Assembly (NCBI GenBank): GCA_001899175.1
Contig: MKVH01000024.1
Location: 62,001-126,000, forward strand
DNA: 64,000 nucleotides
Direction of reading: 5' to 3'
From: Candidatus Kapaibacterium thiocyanatum
GTDB taxonomy: Bacteria > Bacteroidota > Ignavibacteria > Kapaibacteriales > Kapaibacteriaceae
Below the pieces are notes generated by a model. The model was not told the origin of the DNA. It saw only the letters and a list, made by a program, of their open reading frames with translations, and did no database searches. The translations under genes and the position numbers were made by a program. Within the stretch, counting starts at the first letter, position 1, and each line of letters begins with the position of its first letter. This document shows, piece by piece, positions 54,224 through 63,885 of this stretch.

Positions 54224-54643
54224 ATGCTTATTCCTAAAAGAGTAAAACACCGGAAGACCCAGCGCGGACGTCGCCGCGGCAAGGCCTATCGTGGATCGCA
54301 GGTAGCGTTCGGCTCCTTCGGTCTCAAGGCCCTCGAGGGTGCCTGGATCACCAATCGCCAGATCGAATCGGCGCGTATCGCGATCAATCGCTACCTGCGT
54401 CGTGACGGTAAGGTGTGGATCCGGATTTTCCCCGACAAGCCCGTGACGAAGAAGCCTGCCGAAACCCGGATGGGTTCGGGTAAGGGTAATCCCGAAATGT
54501 GGGTAGCGGTGGTCAAGGCCGGCCGTATCCTCTTCGAGATCGACGGTGTAACCAAGGAACGTGCGCAGGAGGCTATCCGCCTTGCGATGCACAAGCTTCC
54601 GATCAAGTGCAAGTTTGTCCAACGCGTGGACCTGGAGGGCTAA
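54224..54643 (+). CDS. rplP: 50S ribosomal protein L16
   Basis: Stabilises A-site tRNA in the large subunit. The 139-residue product opens [18 protein letters not shown], with the [20 protein letters not shown] region near 82-101 and FVQRVDLEG at the end. Normal length; 24 nt after rpsC. Confidence 0.97.
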   Translation: MLIPKRVKHRKTQRGRRRGKAYRGSQVAFGSFGLKALEGAWITNRQIESARIAINRYLRRDGKVWIRIFPDKPVTKKPAETRMGSGKGNPEMWVAVVKAGRILFEIDGVTKERAQEAIRLAMHKLPIKCKFVQRVDLEG

Positions 54644-54646
54644 GCA

Positions 54647-54853
54647 ATGAAGGCAAGAAAGGCAGAGGACCTGCGCGGCCTCCCGACACATGAGCTCGAC
54701 ACCTTCCTCAAGGAAAGTGAAGAGAACGTAACCAGGCTGCGCTTCCAGCTCACGCTGGGCCAATTGCAGGATACGTCGAGCATCCGCACGCTCCGCAAGG
54801 ACATTGCGCGTATGAAGACGATTCTCCAGGAACGTAAGAATAACGCTAACTGA
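54647..54853 (+). CDS. rpmC: 50S ribosomal protein L29
   Basis: A small helical hairpin protein at the tunnel exit. The 68-residue product has [20 protein letters not shown] and the family [20 protein letters not shown] in its middle. It starts 3 nt after the rplP stop, implying translational coupling. Confidence 0.94.
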   Translation: MKARKAEDLRGLPTHELDTFLKESEENVTRLRFQLTLGQLQDTSSIRTLRKDIARMKTILQERKNNAN

Positions 54854-54867
54854 GAACTGACAGACCC

Positions 54868-55149
54868 ATGCCAGACGTGACTACAGAAGCAGCAACCTCG
54901 ACCGGACGCAAGAAAGCGCGCACGGGCAAGGTCGTGAGCAATAAGGCGGACAAGACGATCGTGGTGAGCATCGAACGCCAGGTCATCCACCCGCTCTACA
55001 AGAAGTACTTCAAGCAGACGAAGAAGATCATGGCACATGATGAACAGAATCAGTGCCAGATCGGCGACACCGTGAAGGTGATCGAATGCCGTCCGTTGAG
55101 CGCACGCAAGCGCTGGACGCTCGTTGAAATCATCGAACGTGCGCAGTAA
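54868..55149 (+). CDS. rpsQ: 30S ribosomal protein S17
   Basis: A primary 16S rRNA binder. The 93-residue product has an N-terminal extension of about 14 residues ([14 protein letters not shown]) before the family [14 protein letters not shown], then [19 protein letters not shown] near 42-60 and a normal C-terminal part. It starts 14 nt after rpmC. Confidence 0.96.
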   Translation: MPDVTTEAATSTGRKKARTGKVVSNKADKTIVVSIERQVIHPLYKKYFKQTKKIMAHDEQNQCQIGDTVKVIECRPLSARKRWTLVEIIERAQ

Positions 55150-55161
55150 GGGAGAAGGCTC

Positions 55162-55530
55162 ATGATCCAGGAAGAAAGTAATCTCGTCGTCGCCGACAAC
55201 TCCGGAGCTCGCAAGCTGCGCTGCATCCGCGTCCTCGGTGGTCACGGCAAACGCACCGCTACCGTCGGTGACATCGTGGTGTGCTCGGTCAAGGCAGCCT
55301 TGCCTTCCGGCACCGTCAAGAAAGGCGAAGTGTGCAAGGCCGTGATCGTGCGCACGAAGAAGGAAGTTCGCCGCCGTGATGGCTCATTCATCCGCTTCGA
55401 CGAGAATGCAGCCGTCATCATCAACAACAACGGCGACCCGCGTGGCACACGGATCTTCGGACCCGTCGCTCGCGAGCTGCGCGAAAAGAACTTCATGAAG
55501 ATCATTTCGTTGGCACCTGAGGTGCTCTGA
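55162..55530 (+). CDS. rplN: 50S ribosomal protein L14
   Basis: Forms part of an intersubunit bridge and is the RsfS site. The 122-residue product has [16 protein letters not shown] at the start, [20 protein letters not shown] near 52-71 and [23 protein letters not shown] at the end (last part PEVL). It lies 12 nt after rpsQ. Normal length. Confidence 0.97.
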   Translation: MIQEESNLVVADNSGARKLRCIRVLGGHGKRTATVGDIVVCSVKAALPSGTVKKGEVCKAVIVRTKKEVRRRDGSFIRFDENAAVIINNNGDPRGTRIFGPVARELREKNFMKIISLAPEVL

Positions 55531-55537
55531 GGTACGT

Positions 55538-55861
55538 ATGAAGCTGAAGATCAAAAAAGGCGACACCGTCAAGGTCATCGCAGGTAACGACAACGGCAAG
55601 ACCGGCCGCGTTCTCATGGTCTTTCCCGACCAGATGAAGGTCCTTGTCGAAGGTGTGAACATCCGTTCCAAGGCCGTGCGCCCGTCGCAGTCCAATCCGA
55701 ACGGTGGCATCGTCAAGCAGGAAGTGCCGATCCACTACAGCAACGTGATGTTGGTGGACAAGAACGGCAAGCCGACGCGTACGCGCATCGAACGTACGGC
55801 TGCGCCCGGTGGCAAGGCAACCGTCAAGCGTGTGGCCAAGACCACGAACGAAGAACTCTAA
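55538..55861 (+). CDS. rplX: 50S ribosomal protein L24
   Basis: An assembly initiator with a KOW domain. The 107-residue product has the KOW segment [20 protein letters not shown] near 5-24 and [15 protein letters not shown] near 46-60. It starts 7 nt after rplN. Confidence 0.96.
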   Translation: MKLKIKKGDTVKVIAGNDNGKTGRVLMVFPDQMKVLVEGVNIRSKAVRPSQSNPNGGIVKQEVPIHYSNVMLVDKNGKPTRTRIERTAAPGGKATVKRVAKTTNEEL

Positions 55862-55885
55862 GCTGATAATCAGGTAGACGAAACC

Positions 55886-56509
55886 ATGGCGAAAACACCA
55901 ACGAAGAAGATCGATTTCAAGCCGGACGGCCCTCGCCTCGAAGAGGTGAGCGTAGCCCCCGCGGCACCGCGTCTGTATGCCTTCTACAAGGACAACGTGG
56001 TACCGGCGCTCATGAAGCGATTCTCGTATGGCACCCTCATGCAAGTGCCCAAGCTCGAAAAGATCACGATCAACATCGGAGTCGGTGCTGCCTCGCAGGA
56101 CACCAAGTTGCTCCAGGCTGCCGTGAACGAACTCGAGCTGATCACCGGCCAGCGTCCGGCTGTCACGCGAGCCAAGAAGTCCATCGCTAACTTCAAGCTC
56201 CGCGAAGGCATGCCCATCGGCGCCCGAGTGACCCTGCGTCGCGCTCGCATGTTCGAGTTCCTCGACCGCTTCATCAACATCGCCGCTCCCCGTATCCGCG
56301 ACTTCCGCGGATTCTCGGACAAGAGCTTCGACGGTCGCGGTAACTTCACGATCGGCATCAAGGAGCAGATCATCTTCCCGGAAATCGACGTCGATAAGGT
56401 CGGCAGGATCACGGGTATGGACATCACCTTCGTGACGTCGGCTGCCTCGGATGAAGAGGCCTACGCTCTTCTCCAGGAATTCGGTTTTCCATTCCGCAAA
56501 CGGGACTAA
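55886..56509 (+). CDS. rplE: 50S ribosomal protein L5
   Basis: Contacts 5S rRNA and P-site tRNA. The 207-residue product is longer than the usual about 180 because of an N-terminal extension of about 27 residues (from [14 protein letters not shown] to about the family start [14 protein letters not shown]). The conserved core ([13 protein letters not shown] near 53, [20 protein letters not shown] near 85-104, [18 protein letters not shown] near 150) is intact. Start chosen at 55886 because it is the only ATG between the rplX stop and the family core that gives normal spacing. Confidence 0.96.
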   Translation: MAKTPTKKIDFKPDGPRLEEVSVAPAAPRLYAFYKDNVVPALMKRFSYGTLMQVPKLEKITINIGVGAASQDTKLLQAAVNELELITGQRPAVTRAKKSIANFKLREGMPIGARVTLRRARMFEFLDRFINIAAPRIRDFRGFSDKSFDGRGNFTIGIKEQIIFPEIDVDKVGRITGMDITFVTSAASDEEAYALLQEFGFPFRKRD

Positions 56510-56514
56510 TCGCA

Positions 56515-56784
56515 ATGGCTAAGAAGTGTATCATCGCTCGTAACGAGAAGCGCCAACGCCTCGCCGCCAAGTACGCTGTCAAGCGTGCCGAGCTCAAGGC
56601 TGCCGGTGACATGGTAGGACTGCAGAAGCTTCCCCGGAACAGTGCACCTACGCGCATTCGTTCCCGCTGCAAGATGACCGGGCGCGGCAAGGCCGTGTAT
56701 CGCAAGTTCGGACTTTGCCGGAACATGTTCCGGCTCCTCGCCCTCGAGGGCAAGATTCCGGGCATCCGGAAATCCAGCTGGTAA
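56515..56784 (+). CDS. rpsN: 30S ribosomal protein S14 (zinc-free form)
   Basis: A head protein of the small subunit. The 89-residue product is the C-minus form: the region that would carry a zinc-binding CxxC pair instead reads [15 protein letters not shown]...FGLCRNMFR, and family length (89 rather than 61) fits. It lies 5 nt after rplE. Confidence 0.96.
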   Translation: MAKKCIIARNEKRQRLAAKYAVKRAELKAAGDMVGLQKLPRNSAPTRIRSRCKMTGRGKAVYRKFGLCRNMFRLLALEGKIPGIRKSSW

Positions 56785-56829
56785 TCGGAGTTCCGACGAC
56801 ATTCTGACAACGACCATTCGACGACCACT

Positions 56830-57225
56830 ATGCCAGTAACAGACACCATCGCCGACTTTATCACGCGCATCCGCAATGCGTCCGCCGCAAAGCACAAGAC
56901 CCTGGATGTGCCGTGCTCGAACCTGAAGATCTCGATCGCCTCGATTCTCAAGGATCAGGGGTTCATTGCGGACTTCGAGAAGATCGAGAACGCCCATCAG
57001 GGTGTGCTGCACATCAAGTTGCGCTACTATCTCGGCCAGCCCGTGATCCGCGAGATCCGCCGAATCAGCAAGCCTGGTCGTCGTCTCTATGCGCCGGTCG
57101 ACAAGCTTCCGCGCGTACGCAACGGCCTGGGTATCGCCATCGTCTCCACGCCTCGTGGCGTGATGACGGACAAGCAGGCCCGCCGTGAAAATGTCGGCGG
57201 CGAAGTTCTCTGCACGATCTGGTAA
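56830..57225 (+). CDS. rpsH: 30S ribosomal protein S8
   Basis: Binds the central domain of 16S rRNA and in E. coli regulates the spc operon. The 131-residue product has [14 protein letters not shown] at the start, RIKLRY-like [20 protein letters not shown] near 61-80, and the terminal [20 protein letters not shown] then GEVLCTIW. It lies 45 nt after rpsN. Confidence 0.97.
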   Translation: MPVTDTIADFITRIRNASAAKHKTLDVPCSNLKISIASILKDQGFIADFEKIENAHQGVLHIKLRYYLGQPVIREIRRISKPGRRLYAPVDKLPRVRNGLGIAIVSTPRGVMTDKQARRENVGGEVLCTIW

Positions 57226-57248
57226 CGCGAAGCTAAGGAGCATTCAAC

Positions 57249-57788
57249 ATGTCACGAGTTGGGAAGAAACTGATCAACGTCCCCGCCAACGTCCAGGTAA
57301 CGTTCGATGGCGGCAACTGCAAGGTCAAGGGCCCGAAGGGCGAACTGACGTGCGCGGTAAGCGATGAGATCACCCATCACCTCAATGGATCCGAACTGAC
57401 CTTCAGCCGCTCGTCGGATGACAAGAAGGTACGTTCCGTACACGGTCTTACGCGTGCCACCATCGCGTGGATGGTCGAAGGCGTGTCCAACGGATTCACG
57501 CGGAATCTGCAAATCGAAGGTGTCGGTTACAAGGTCGAAATGCGCGGCAAGAACCTGCTGCTCAACCTCGGCTTCTCGCATCCGATCCTCTTCATCCCCC
57601 CGGATGGCGTCGAGTTCGCCGTCGCATCTCCCACGGTCTTCGCCGTGAAGGGCGTCAACAAGCAACTCGTGGGCGAAGTGGCCGCCAAGGTCCGCAAGCT
57701 GCGTCCCCCCGAGCCGTACAAGGGCAAGGGCATCCGTTACGAAGGCGAATACATCCGTCGTAAGGCCGGTAAGTCGGCAGGCAAGTAA
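57249..57788 (+). CDS. rplF: 50S ribosomal protein L6
   Basis: Binds at the base of the L12 stalk near the sarcin-ricin loop. The 179-residue product has [16 protein letters not shown] at the start, and the family C-terminal signature [20 protein letters not shown] near 154-173. Standard length. rplR follows after 14 nt. Confidence 0.97.
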   Translation: MSRVGKKLINVPANVQVTFDGGNCKVKGPKGELTCAVSDEITHHLNGSELTFSRSSDDKKVRSVHGLTRATIAWMVEGVSNGFTRNLQIEGVGYKVEMRGKNLLLNLGFSHPILFIPPDGVEFAVASPTVFAVKGVNKQLVGEVAAKVRKLRPPEPYKGKGIRYEGEYIRRKAGKSAGK

Positions 57789-57802
57789 GGAACGAAAAGA
57801 CT

Positions 57803-58171
57803 ATGAAACGCAATCAACTGAAGAATGCACGCCGCATGCGCCGCAAGATGAGCGTGCGCCGCAAGGTTCACGGTACGCCGGAGCGCTATCGCCTGTCGAT
57901 CTTCCGCTCGGTGAATCACATCTATGCGCAGATCGTGGATGACACGACGGCCAAGACGCTCGTCAGCGCTTCCACGAACGACAAGGAAGTCCGCGCGAAG
58001 ATCGATGGTCTTTCGCGTGTCGAGCAGAGCCGTGTCGTCGGTACCGTTCTCGCGGAACGTGCCAAGGCAGGCAAGATCGCTACCGTCGCCTTCGACCGTG
58101 GCGGCTTCCTCTACCACGGCCGTGTGAAGGCCCTGGCCGACGCAGCTCGTGAACACGGACTGCAATTCTAA
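57803..58171 (+). CDS. rplR: 50S ribosomal protein L18
   Basis: Brings 5S rRNA into the large subunit with L5. The 122-residue product has a basic N terminus ([19 protein letters not shown]), [18 protein letters not shown] near 32-49, and [20 protein letters not shown] at the end. It starts 14 nt after rplF. Confidence 0.97.
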   Translation: MKRNQLKNARRMRRKMSVRRKVHGTPERYRLSIFRSVNHIYAQIVDDTTAKTLVSASTNDKEVRAKIDGLSRVEQSRVVGTVLAERAKAGKIATVAFDRGGFLYHGRVKALADAAREHGLQF

Positions 58172-58199
58172 TCGAACGACGACAACAGGAGAACTGTCA

Positions 58200-58703
58200 G
58201 TGGCAAAGCAAAAAGTCTCGGAACTGAACCTGAAGGACAAGATCGTCTACGTAGGCCGGACGGCGAAGGTCGTCAAGGGCGGACGTCGGTTCAACTTCTC
58301 GGCCATCGTCGTGGTGGGCGATGAGAACGGACACGTCGGCTATGGCCTCGGTAAGGCTGGCGAAGTATCCGATGCGGTAACGAAGGCAACAGAAGCAGCG
58401 AAGAAGGCTGTCGTCAAGGTCCGCGTGCAGGATGGAACCATTCCTCACCAGATCATCGGCAAGTTCGGTGCGGCCAAGGTCCTGATCCGCCCTGCAACGC
58501 CGGGTACGGGTGTCATCGCCGCCGGTGGCGTGCGTGCCATCCTCGAACTCGCCGGTGTCAAGGACGTGCTCACGAAGAGCCAGGGATCGTCGAATCCGCA
58601 CAACACGGTGAAGGCTACCATGCAGGCGCTCACGGCACTCGATGATGCATCGGCCGTCGCAGCTCGCCGCGGTGTCGGCATCGAGAAGGTTCTCCACGGT
58701 TAA
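58200..58703 (+). CDS. rpsE: 30S ribosomal protein S5
   Basis: Involved in decoding accuracy and mRNA unwinding. The 167-residue product has [20 protein letters not shown] near 10-29 in the spectinomycin loop area, then [14 protein letters not shown] near 42-55. A C-terminal [20 protein letters not shown] is typical. The start is GTG at 58200 (giving [10 protein letters not shown]) after AGGAG; the open frame 51 nt upstream overlaps rplR. Confidence 0.96.
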   Translation: MAKQKVSELNLKDKIVYVGRTAKVVKGGRRFNFSAIVVVGDENGHVGYGLGKAGEVSDAVTKATEAAKKAVVKVRVQDGTIPHQIIGKFGAAKVLIRPATPGTGVIAAGGVRAILELAGVKDVLTKSQGSSNPHNTVKATMQALTALDDASAVAARRGVGIEKVLHG

Positions 58704-58727
58704 GCCAGGTAGAAAGGACCCATACCC

Positions 58728-58910
58728 ATGAAATTGAAGATCACACAAGTCCGTAGCGTCATCGGTTCGCTGGAAAAGCACAAGGCCACGATCAAGGCCT
58801 TGGGCCTCGGACGTCCGAACTACGTATCGATCAAGCCGAAGAACATCCAGACGCTCGGCATGGTCAACGTGGTACGACACCTTGTTAAAGTGGAAGAAAT
58901 TGCTGACTAA
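58728..58910 (+). CDS. rpmD: 50S ribosomal protein L30
   Basis: A small large-subunit protein. The 60-residue product has LKITQVRSVIGSLEKHKATI at the start and the family GLGRPNYV...IQTLGMVNVVRHLVKVEE to the end. The ATG at 58728 follows AAGGA. It is 13 nt before rplO. Confidence 0.95.
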   Translation: MKLKITQVRSVIGSLEKHKATIKALGLGRPNYVSIKPKNIQTLGMVNVVRHLVKVEEIAD

Positions 58911-58923
58911 ACTGCGAACGACA

Positions 58924-59385
58924 ATGAAACACGTAGGAAATCTGAGCCCCGCTCCGGGCTCGCGCCACAAGAAGAAACGCGTCGGTCGTGGTGCAGGCTC
59001 CGGTCACGGTGGCACTGCCACGCGTGGCCACAAGGGTCACCAGTCGCGTAGCGGCTTCAGCCAAAGTCCCGGATTCGAAGGCGGTCAAATGCCTCTCATC
59101 CGTCGCGTACCCAAGTTTGGCTTCACCAGCATCAACCGCGTCGAGTATCAGGAAGTGAACGTTGCCACGCTGCAGCGCCTTGTTGATGAACGCCGTATCT
59201 CCGATGGTGTCGTCAATGCCTCCGTACTCTATGATCTGGGTGTTGTACGCAAGAAATCGGCACCGGTAAAGATCCTCGGTAACGGCGATCTGTCGGCCAA
59301 GTTGACCGTGACGGTCGACAAGGTCTCCGCCTCCGCCAAGGAGAAGATCGAGTCGGCCGGAGGAGTGGTAAGCGCCAATGTCTAA
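58924..59385 (+). CDS. rplO: 50S ribosomal protein L15
   Basis: A late assembly protein contacting 23S rRNA through its extended N terminus. The 153-residue product has GNLSPAPGSRHKKKRVGRG and the Gly-rich GSGHGGTATRGHKGHQSR region near 25-50, with FEGGQMPLIRRVPKFGF near 55-71. The start at 58924 is set by this N terminus; the frame upstream overlaps rpmD. Its end overlaps the secY start by 8 nt, so translation is coupled. Confidence 0.97.
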   Translation: MKHVGNLSPAPGSRHKKKRVGRGAGSGHGGTATRGHKGHQSRSGFSQSPGFEGGQMPLIRRVPKFGFTSINRVEYQEVNVATLQRLVDERRISDGVVNASVLYDLGVVRKKSAPVKILGNGDLSAKLTVTVDKVSASAKEKIESAGGVVSANV

Positions 59386-60727
59386 TATCGTTACCACTCT
59401 CCGTAACATCTTTCGGATCGAAGAGCTCCGCACGCGGATCATCTTCACCCTCGTGGTGTTGCTGGCCGTGCGGATCGGCTCGTTTATCACGATCCCCGGT
59501 GTTGACGTCGACCTTCTGAGTTCCGCATCGTCCCTCGGCGATTCGGGGACGATCTTCGGTCTCTACGACATGTTCGTCGGAGGGGCCTTCTCGAATGCGG
59601 CCTTGTTCGCCCTGGGCATCATGCCCTACATCTCGGCCAGCATCATCCTGCAGATCGCCGGCGTCGTACTCCCGTCGTTGCAGAAGATGCAGCGCGAGGG
59701 TGAGGACGGGCGCCGCAAGATCAACCAGTACACACGATATCTGACGGTATTTGTAGCCGTCCTGCAGGCGTATGGCGTCACGTTGAAGATCGCCCAGACG
59801 ACGGCAGGCCCCGGTGGCCTCTCCGTCGTACCGGATGCGGGATTCTTGTGGACGGCATCGTCGGTCATCATCCTGACGGCAGGAACGATCGTGCTGATGT
59901 GGCTCGGTGAACAGATCACGGATCGCGGTATCGGCAACGGTATCTCGCTCATCATCTTCATCGGTATCATCGCACGGTTCCCCACGGCCATCCAGCAGGA
60001 AATCTCGCTGATCTCCGCCGGTTCGAGAAACGTCGTCGTCGACCTCGTCCTCGTCGCCCTTCTCGCCGGTATCATCGCAGCGGTCATCCTCGTCACACAG
60101 GGCGCGCGCCGGATTCCGGTCCAGTACGCCAAGCGTGTCGTCGGCCGCAAGGTCTACGGTGGTACGACGCAGTACATTCCTCTGCGCGTGAATACGGCCG
60201 GCGTCATGCCGATCATCTTCGCCCAGTCGATCCTCTTCGTACCGGCTACGATCGCCAGCTTCTTCCCCGAAAGCACGGGTCTGCAGGAGTTCGCACGACT
60301 GTTCAGCGACCAATCTGTGGTCTATGCAATCGTCTACGGCCTGATGATCCTGTTCTTCACGTACTTCTATACGGCTATCGCCTTCAATCCGAAGGAAGTG
60401 GCCGATAATATGAAGCGCAACGGCGGCTTCGTTCCGGGTGTACGCCCTGGACAGCCGACGTCGGACTACATCGAGAACATCCTTACCCGGATCACGCTCC
60501 CGGGCGCCGTCTTCCTCGCGCTCATCGCCATCCTGCCCACGTTCGCTATCCGCGTTCTGCAGGTGCCGCCGCTGTTCGCGTCGTTCTTCGGCGGAACGAG
60601 CTTGCTGATCATCGTCGGCGTAGCCCTCGATACGCTGCAGCAGATCGAATCCTATCTTCTCATGCGTCACTATGACGGCTTCATGAAGACGGGCAAGATC
60701 CGTGGTCGTGCAGGAGCGATGTCCTGA
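59378..60727 (+). CDS. secY: Protein translocase subunit SecY
   Basis: The channel subunit of SecYEG in the inner membrane. The 449-residue product has about ten membrane segments. Family motifs are visible, including GIMPYISASIILQI near 87 (TM2), GIGNGISLIIFIGI near 185 and GVMPIIFAQSIL near 270. The C-terminal part ends with RGRAGAMS. It overlaps rplO by 8 nt and map by 1 nt. secE is encoded separately at 12269. adk, often next, is absent. Confidence 0.97.
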   Translation: MSNIVTTLRNIFRIEELRTRIIFTLVVLLAVRIGSFITIPGVDVDLLSSASSLGDSGTIFGLYDMFVGGAFSNAALFALGIMPYISASIILQIAGVVLPSLQKMQREGEDGRRKINQYTRYLTVFVAVLQAYGVTLKIAQTTAGPGGLSVVPDAGFLWTASSVIILTAGTIVLMWLGEQITDRGIGNGISLIIFIGIIARFPTAIQQEISLISAGSRNVVVDLVLVALLAGIIAAVILVTQGARRIPVQYAKRVVGRKVYGGTTQYIPLRVNTAGVMPIIFAQSILFVPATIASFFPESTGLQEFARLFSDQSVVYAIVYGLMILFFTYFYTAIAFNPKEVADNMKRNGGFVPGVRPGQPTSDYIENILTRITLPGAVFLALIAILPTFAIRVLQVPPLFASFFGGTSLLIIVGVALDTLQQIESYLLMRHYDGFMKTGKIRGRAGAMS

Positions 60728-61533
60728 TGATGATGGCCTCCGTCGTCGATATTGCGCCTACTGTGCATTCGGCCGATGATATCCGGAAGCTCGAGGCGGC
60801 TGGCCGCCTCGTCGCCGATACGCTGGCCATGCTCAAGCCGCATATCGTACCTGGTGTGGCGACGCAGGACCTCGATACCATGGCGGAGGAGTTCATCCGC
60901 AGCCGTGGTGGAGAGCCTGCCTTCAAGGGACATGTGGTGAACGGGTTGACGTTCCCGTATTCGTTGTGCGTAAGCATCGACGAAGAAGTGGTTCACGGCA
61001 TGCCGGGGAATCGCACGCTGAAGGCCGGACAGATCGTGTCGGTCGACTGCGGTGTCCGCAAGGACGGATTCTACGGCGACAGCGCGCATACGTTCGCCGT
61101 CGGTGAGATTTCCACCGACAAGCAGCGTCTGCTGGACGTCACGCAGGAAGCCCTTATGCTCGGTATCGAGCAGGCGGTGGATGGCAACAAGGTATACGAC
61201 ATCGCGAGAGCGATTCAGACGCACGTTGAAAAGCATGGATTTTCGGTGGTGAGGGAACTCGTGGGGCACGGCATCGGCCGTCACCTCCATGAAGAGCCTC
61301 CCGTCCCGAACTTCGTACCGGGCCTGTTGCACCGGTCGCGGTATCCCAACGTCAAGCTGCGCAGCGGCATGGCGCTCGCGATCGAGCCGATGGTGAACAT
61401 GGGCATGTTCCATGTGCATACGGCCAGCGACGGTTGGACGATCTATGCCGCTGACGGCAAGGCGTCGGCACATTTTGAACACACAGTGATTGTGAGCGGT
61501 GACAAGCCGGTCATTCTCACGTTGATGAACTAA
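60727..61533 (+). CDS. map: Methionine aminopeptidase, type I
   Basis: Removes the initiator Met from new proteins. The 268-residue product has the pita-bread fold ligands in order: two Asp in [17 protein letters not shown], the [12 protein letters not shown] His region, a Glu in AIEPMVNMG and a C-terminal Glu in FEHTVIV. There are three adjacent in-frame ATGs (60727, 60730, 60733); the first overlaps the secY stop by one base (TGATG). It is in the usual secY-map-infA order. Confidence 0.97.
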   Translation: MMMASVVDIAPTVHSADDIRKLEAAGRLVADTLAMLKPHIVPGVATQDLDTMAEEFIRSRGGEPAFKGHVVNGLTFPYSLCVSIDEEVVHGMPGNRTLKAGQIVSVDCGVRKDGFYGDSAHTFAVGEISTDKQRLLDVTQEALMLGIEQAVDGNKVYDIARAIQTHVEKHGFSVVRELVGHGIGRHLHEEPPVPNFVPGLLHRSRYPNVKLRSGMALAIEPMVNMGMFHVHTASDGWTIYAADGKASAHFEHTVIVSGDKPVILTLMN

Positions 61534-61546
61534 CGCAAGGGAACGC

Positions 61547-61765
61547 ATGGCGAGGGCAGACCTCATCCGCGTTGACGGCGTGATCGAAGACACGCTGCCG
61601 AACACCCAGTTCATCGTGAAACTGGAGAACGGCCACAAGATTCTGGCTCACGTCTCGGGAAAGATGCGCATGAACTTCATCCGCATCTTCCTTGGTGACA
61701 AGGTGACGGTAGAGATGTCCCCCTACGATCTCACGAAGGGTCGCATCGTCTACCGGTACAAGTAA
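61547..61765 (+). CDS. infA: Translation initiation factor IF-1
   Basis: Occupies the ribosomal A site during initiation. The 72-residue OB-fold protein has the normal length: [20 protein letters not shown], then [20 protein letters not shown] and [12 protein letters not shown] at the end. It is 13 nt after map and 33 nt before rpmJ. Confidence 0.97.
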   Translation: MARADLIRVDGVIEDTLPNTQFIVKLENGHKILAHVSGKMRMNFIRIFLGDKVTVEMSPYDLTKGRIVYRYK

Positions 61766-61798
61766 CGAAGAATAGATTGTAACAAAGGGAGTATTGTC

Positions 61799-61915
61799 AT
61801 GAAGGTACAGGCATCCGTCAAGAAACGGAACCCCGACGACAAGATCGTGCGTCGCAAGGGTAAGGTGTACATCATCAACAAGAAGAATCCCCGCTTCAAG
61901 CAACGTCAAGGGTAA
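61799..61915 (+). CDS. rpmJ: 50S ribosomal protein L36 (zinc-free form)
   Basis: A 38-residue protein: [20 protein letters not shown], then the lysine-rich [18 protein letters not shown]. The cysteines and histidine that hold zinc in the common form are absent (MCRNCK is replaced by RNPDDK), which is the Bacteroidota-type C-minus version. It is 33 nt after infA and 14 nt before rpsM, the usual place. Too short for a standard length cut-off but certain from position and sequence. Confidence 0.96.
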   Translation: MKVQASVKKRNPDDKIVRRKGKVYIINKKNPRFKQRQG

Positions 61916-61929
61916 TTGGGAGACTAACT

Positions 61930-62307
61930 GTGGCTCGTATCGCAGGTATTGATCTGCCGAAGAACAAGCGCGGCATCATTGCACTGACCTACATCTACGG
62001 TATCGGAGACAAGTTGTCGGGCCAGGTCCTCGAAAAGGCCGGAATGGACCCGAACAAGCGTGTGTCGACCTGGACCGACGATGAAGTAGCGCGGATCCGC
62101 CAAGTACTTGGCGACATCAAGGTAGAAGGGCAGTTGCGCTCCGAAGTGCAACTGAACATCAAGCGCCTCATGGATATCGGCTGTTACCGTGGGCTGCGTC
62201 ACCGCCGTGGGCTGCCCGTACGCGGACAGCGCACGCGTACGAACGCACGTACCCGCAAGGGCAAGCGCAAGACGGTGGCCGGTAAGAAGAAGGCAGCGAA
62301 GAAGTAA
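61930..62307 (+). CDS. rpsM: 30S ribosomal protein S13
   Basis: Sits in the head and contacts P-site tRNA. The 125-residue product begins [20 protein letters not shown] and ends with the family [18 protein letters not shown] and a basic tail. It starts with GTG at 61930. rpsK follows after 22 nt. Confidence 0.97.
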   Translation: MARIAGIDLPKNKRGIIALTYIYGIGDKLSGQVLEKAGMDPNKRVSTWTDDEVARIRQVLGDIKVEGQLRSEVQLNIKRLMDIGCYRGLRHRRGLPVRGQRTRTNARTRKGKRKTVAGKKKAAKK

Positions 62308-62329
62308 CGACAACTAGGATAACGGAACA

Positions 62330-62716
62330 ATGGCAGCAGCGAAAAAGCGCGTGAAGCGCAAGATCGTCGCGGACGTACACGGCAAGGTGTTCGTTCGCGC
62401 TACGTTCAACAACGTGATCGTAACGATCACGGACACGTACGGTAACACGCTTGCCTGGTCGTCGGCCGGCAAGAACGGTTTCCGCGGCTCCAAGAAGAAC
62501 ACGCCGTATGCATCCCAGGTGTCGGCCGACAAGGCCGCACGCGAGGCCTTCGAAATGGGCCTGCGCAAGGTGGATGTCGTCGTGAAGGGCCCGGGAAGTG
62601 GTCGTGAAGCCGCCATCCGCGCATTGACGCAAGCCGGTCTGGAAGTGCTTTCGATCATGGATCAGACGCCCCTTCCGCACAACGGCTGCCGTCCGCCGAA
62701 GCGCCGCCGCGTATAA
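62330..62716 (+). CDS. rpsK: 30S ribosomal protein S11
   Basis: Part of the platform near the Shine-Dalgarno helix. The 128-residue product has [20 protein letters not shown] near 24-43, [20 protein letters not shown] near 58, and ends with [10 protein letters not shown]. The next gene in most bacteria would be rpsD; here rpoA comes instead (see findings). Confidence 0.97.
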   Translation: MAAAKKRVKRKIVADVHGKVFVRATFNNVIVTITDTYGNTLAWSSAGKNGFRGSKKNTPYASQVSADKAAREAFEMGLRKVDVVVKGPGSGREAAIRALTQAGLEVLSIMDQTPLPHNGCRPPKRRRV

Positions 62717-62789
62717 TCCCGTTCCATGCCATGCGTGGGCGTGCGTGATGCTTCGCGCTCCGCTCGTCGATGCATTGCCGATTGTGCCA

Positions 62790-62811
62790 GTGAAATGATA
62801 TTTCACTTTTT
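62790..62811 (+). promoter_or_regulatory. 17-bp palindrome before rpoA
   Basis: GTGAAAT-GAT-ATTTCAC (62790-62806) is a perfect inverted repeat followed by TTTTT. It stands 17 nt before the rpoA start, in the 111-nt gap where rpsD is expected. It could be an operator, a short terminator or an RNA-binding hairpin; nothing here decides. Confidence 0.45.
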
Positions 62812-62827
62812 GCGAGACCCTGAGCTT

Positions 62828-63835
62828 ATGAATACAACCATGCAGATGCCGGAGAAGGTCCAGATCGATGAGGTCACCGGTCCGTATCACTCCAAGTTCG
62901 TCCTCAACCCGCTTGAGGAAGGATATGGTGTGACGATCGGTAACGCGTTCCGTCGCGTACTCCTCTCGTCGATCCAGGGTGCCGCCATCGTTGGTGTGAA
63001 AATCAGCGACGTACAACACGAGTTCCAGACCATTCCCGGTGTGACCGAGGACATGTGCGAGATCATCCTCAACCTGAAGGAAGTTCGCCTTGCCCTCAAC
63101 GACAAGAAGGCCGCAAACCGCATCACCTTCCGTATGAAGGGCCCCGGGATCTGGTACGGTAAGGACATCGAAGCCGCAAATCCCGGTATCACCGTTCTCG
63201 ATCCCGAAAAGAAGATCGCCACGCTCGCCGATGATGCGGACTTCGACGTCGAACTCCGTATCGGCAAGGGCAAGGGCTACGTTCCTTCCGAAGATCAGAA
63301 CAGCTCGGACTTCCCGGTGGGTATGATCGCCATCGACGCGATCTTCACGCCGATCAAGAACGTCGTCTTCACCGTCGAACCCTATCGTGTCGGTCAGAAG
63401 ACGGACTACGAGCGCCTGATCCTCGACGTCCAGACGGACGGATCGATCACGGCACAGGAATCCGTGCAGCATGCTGCCGAGATCCTCAGCGAACACATCG
63501 CACTCTTCCTCGGCGTCCGCAAGGAAGTCGCGGTGGCCGAGAACACTCCTTCCGAGAACAGCAATGCGAATTCGGACTTCATCCGCATCCGTCGTGTCCT
63601 CATGACGTCGGTGGATGATCTCGAACTCTCCGTACGTGCACACAACTGCCTCAAGGCAGCCAGCATCAAGACGATGGCCGACCTCGTCAGCCTGCAGGAA
63701 TCGGAACTCCTCAAGTTCCGCAACTTCGGCCGCAAGTCGCTGGCCGAGCTGGCGGACGTCGTCCAGGTTGCCGGACTGACCTTCGGTATGGATGTCGAGC
63801 CCTACCTGCGTGAAGAACCCAAATCGGCCGAATAA
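62828..63835 (+). CDS. rpoA: DNA-directed RNA polymerase subunit alpha
   Basis: Assembles the polymerase and contacts promoters and activators. The 335-residue product has the alpha-NTD with NPLEEGYGVTIGNAFRRVLL at about 27-46, a flexible linker near 235-255, and the alpha-CTD with DDLELSVRAHNCLKAASIKT and LLKFRNFGRKSLAEL. Start at 62828: the N terminus fits and upstream frame sequence (62726 on) is unnatural. rplQ follows after 50 nt. Confidence 0.98.
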   Translation: MNTTMQMPEKVQIDEVTGPYHSKFVLNPLEEGYGVTIGNAFRRVLLSSIQGAAIVGVKISDVQHEFQTIPGVTEDMCEIILNLKEVRLALNDKKAANRITFRMKGPGIWYGKDIEAANPGITVLDPEKKIATLADDADFDVELRIGKGKGYVPSEDQNSSDFPVGMIAIDAIFTPIKNVVFTVEPYRVGQKTDYERLILDVQTDGSITAQESVQHAAEILSEHIALFLGVRKEVAVAENTPSENSNANSDFIRIRRVLMTSVDDLELSVRAHNCLKAASIKTMADLVSLQESELLKFRNFGRKSLAELADVVQVAGLTFGMDVEPYLREEPKSAE

Positions 63836-63885
63836 CTCGCCGTACACCGAACAAGAAGACGAACAACGATTAAGAGATCTGAGCC

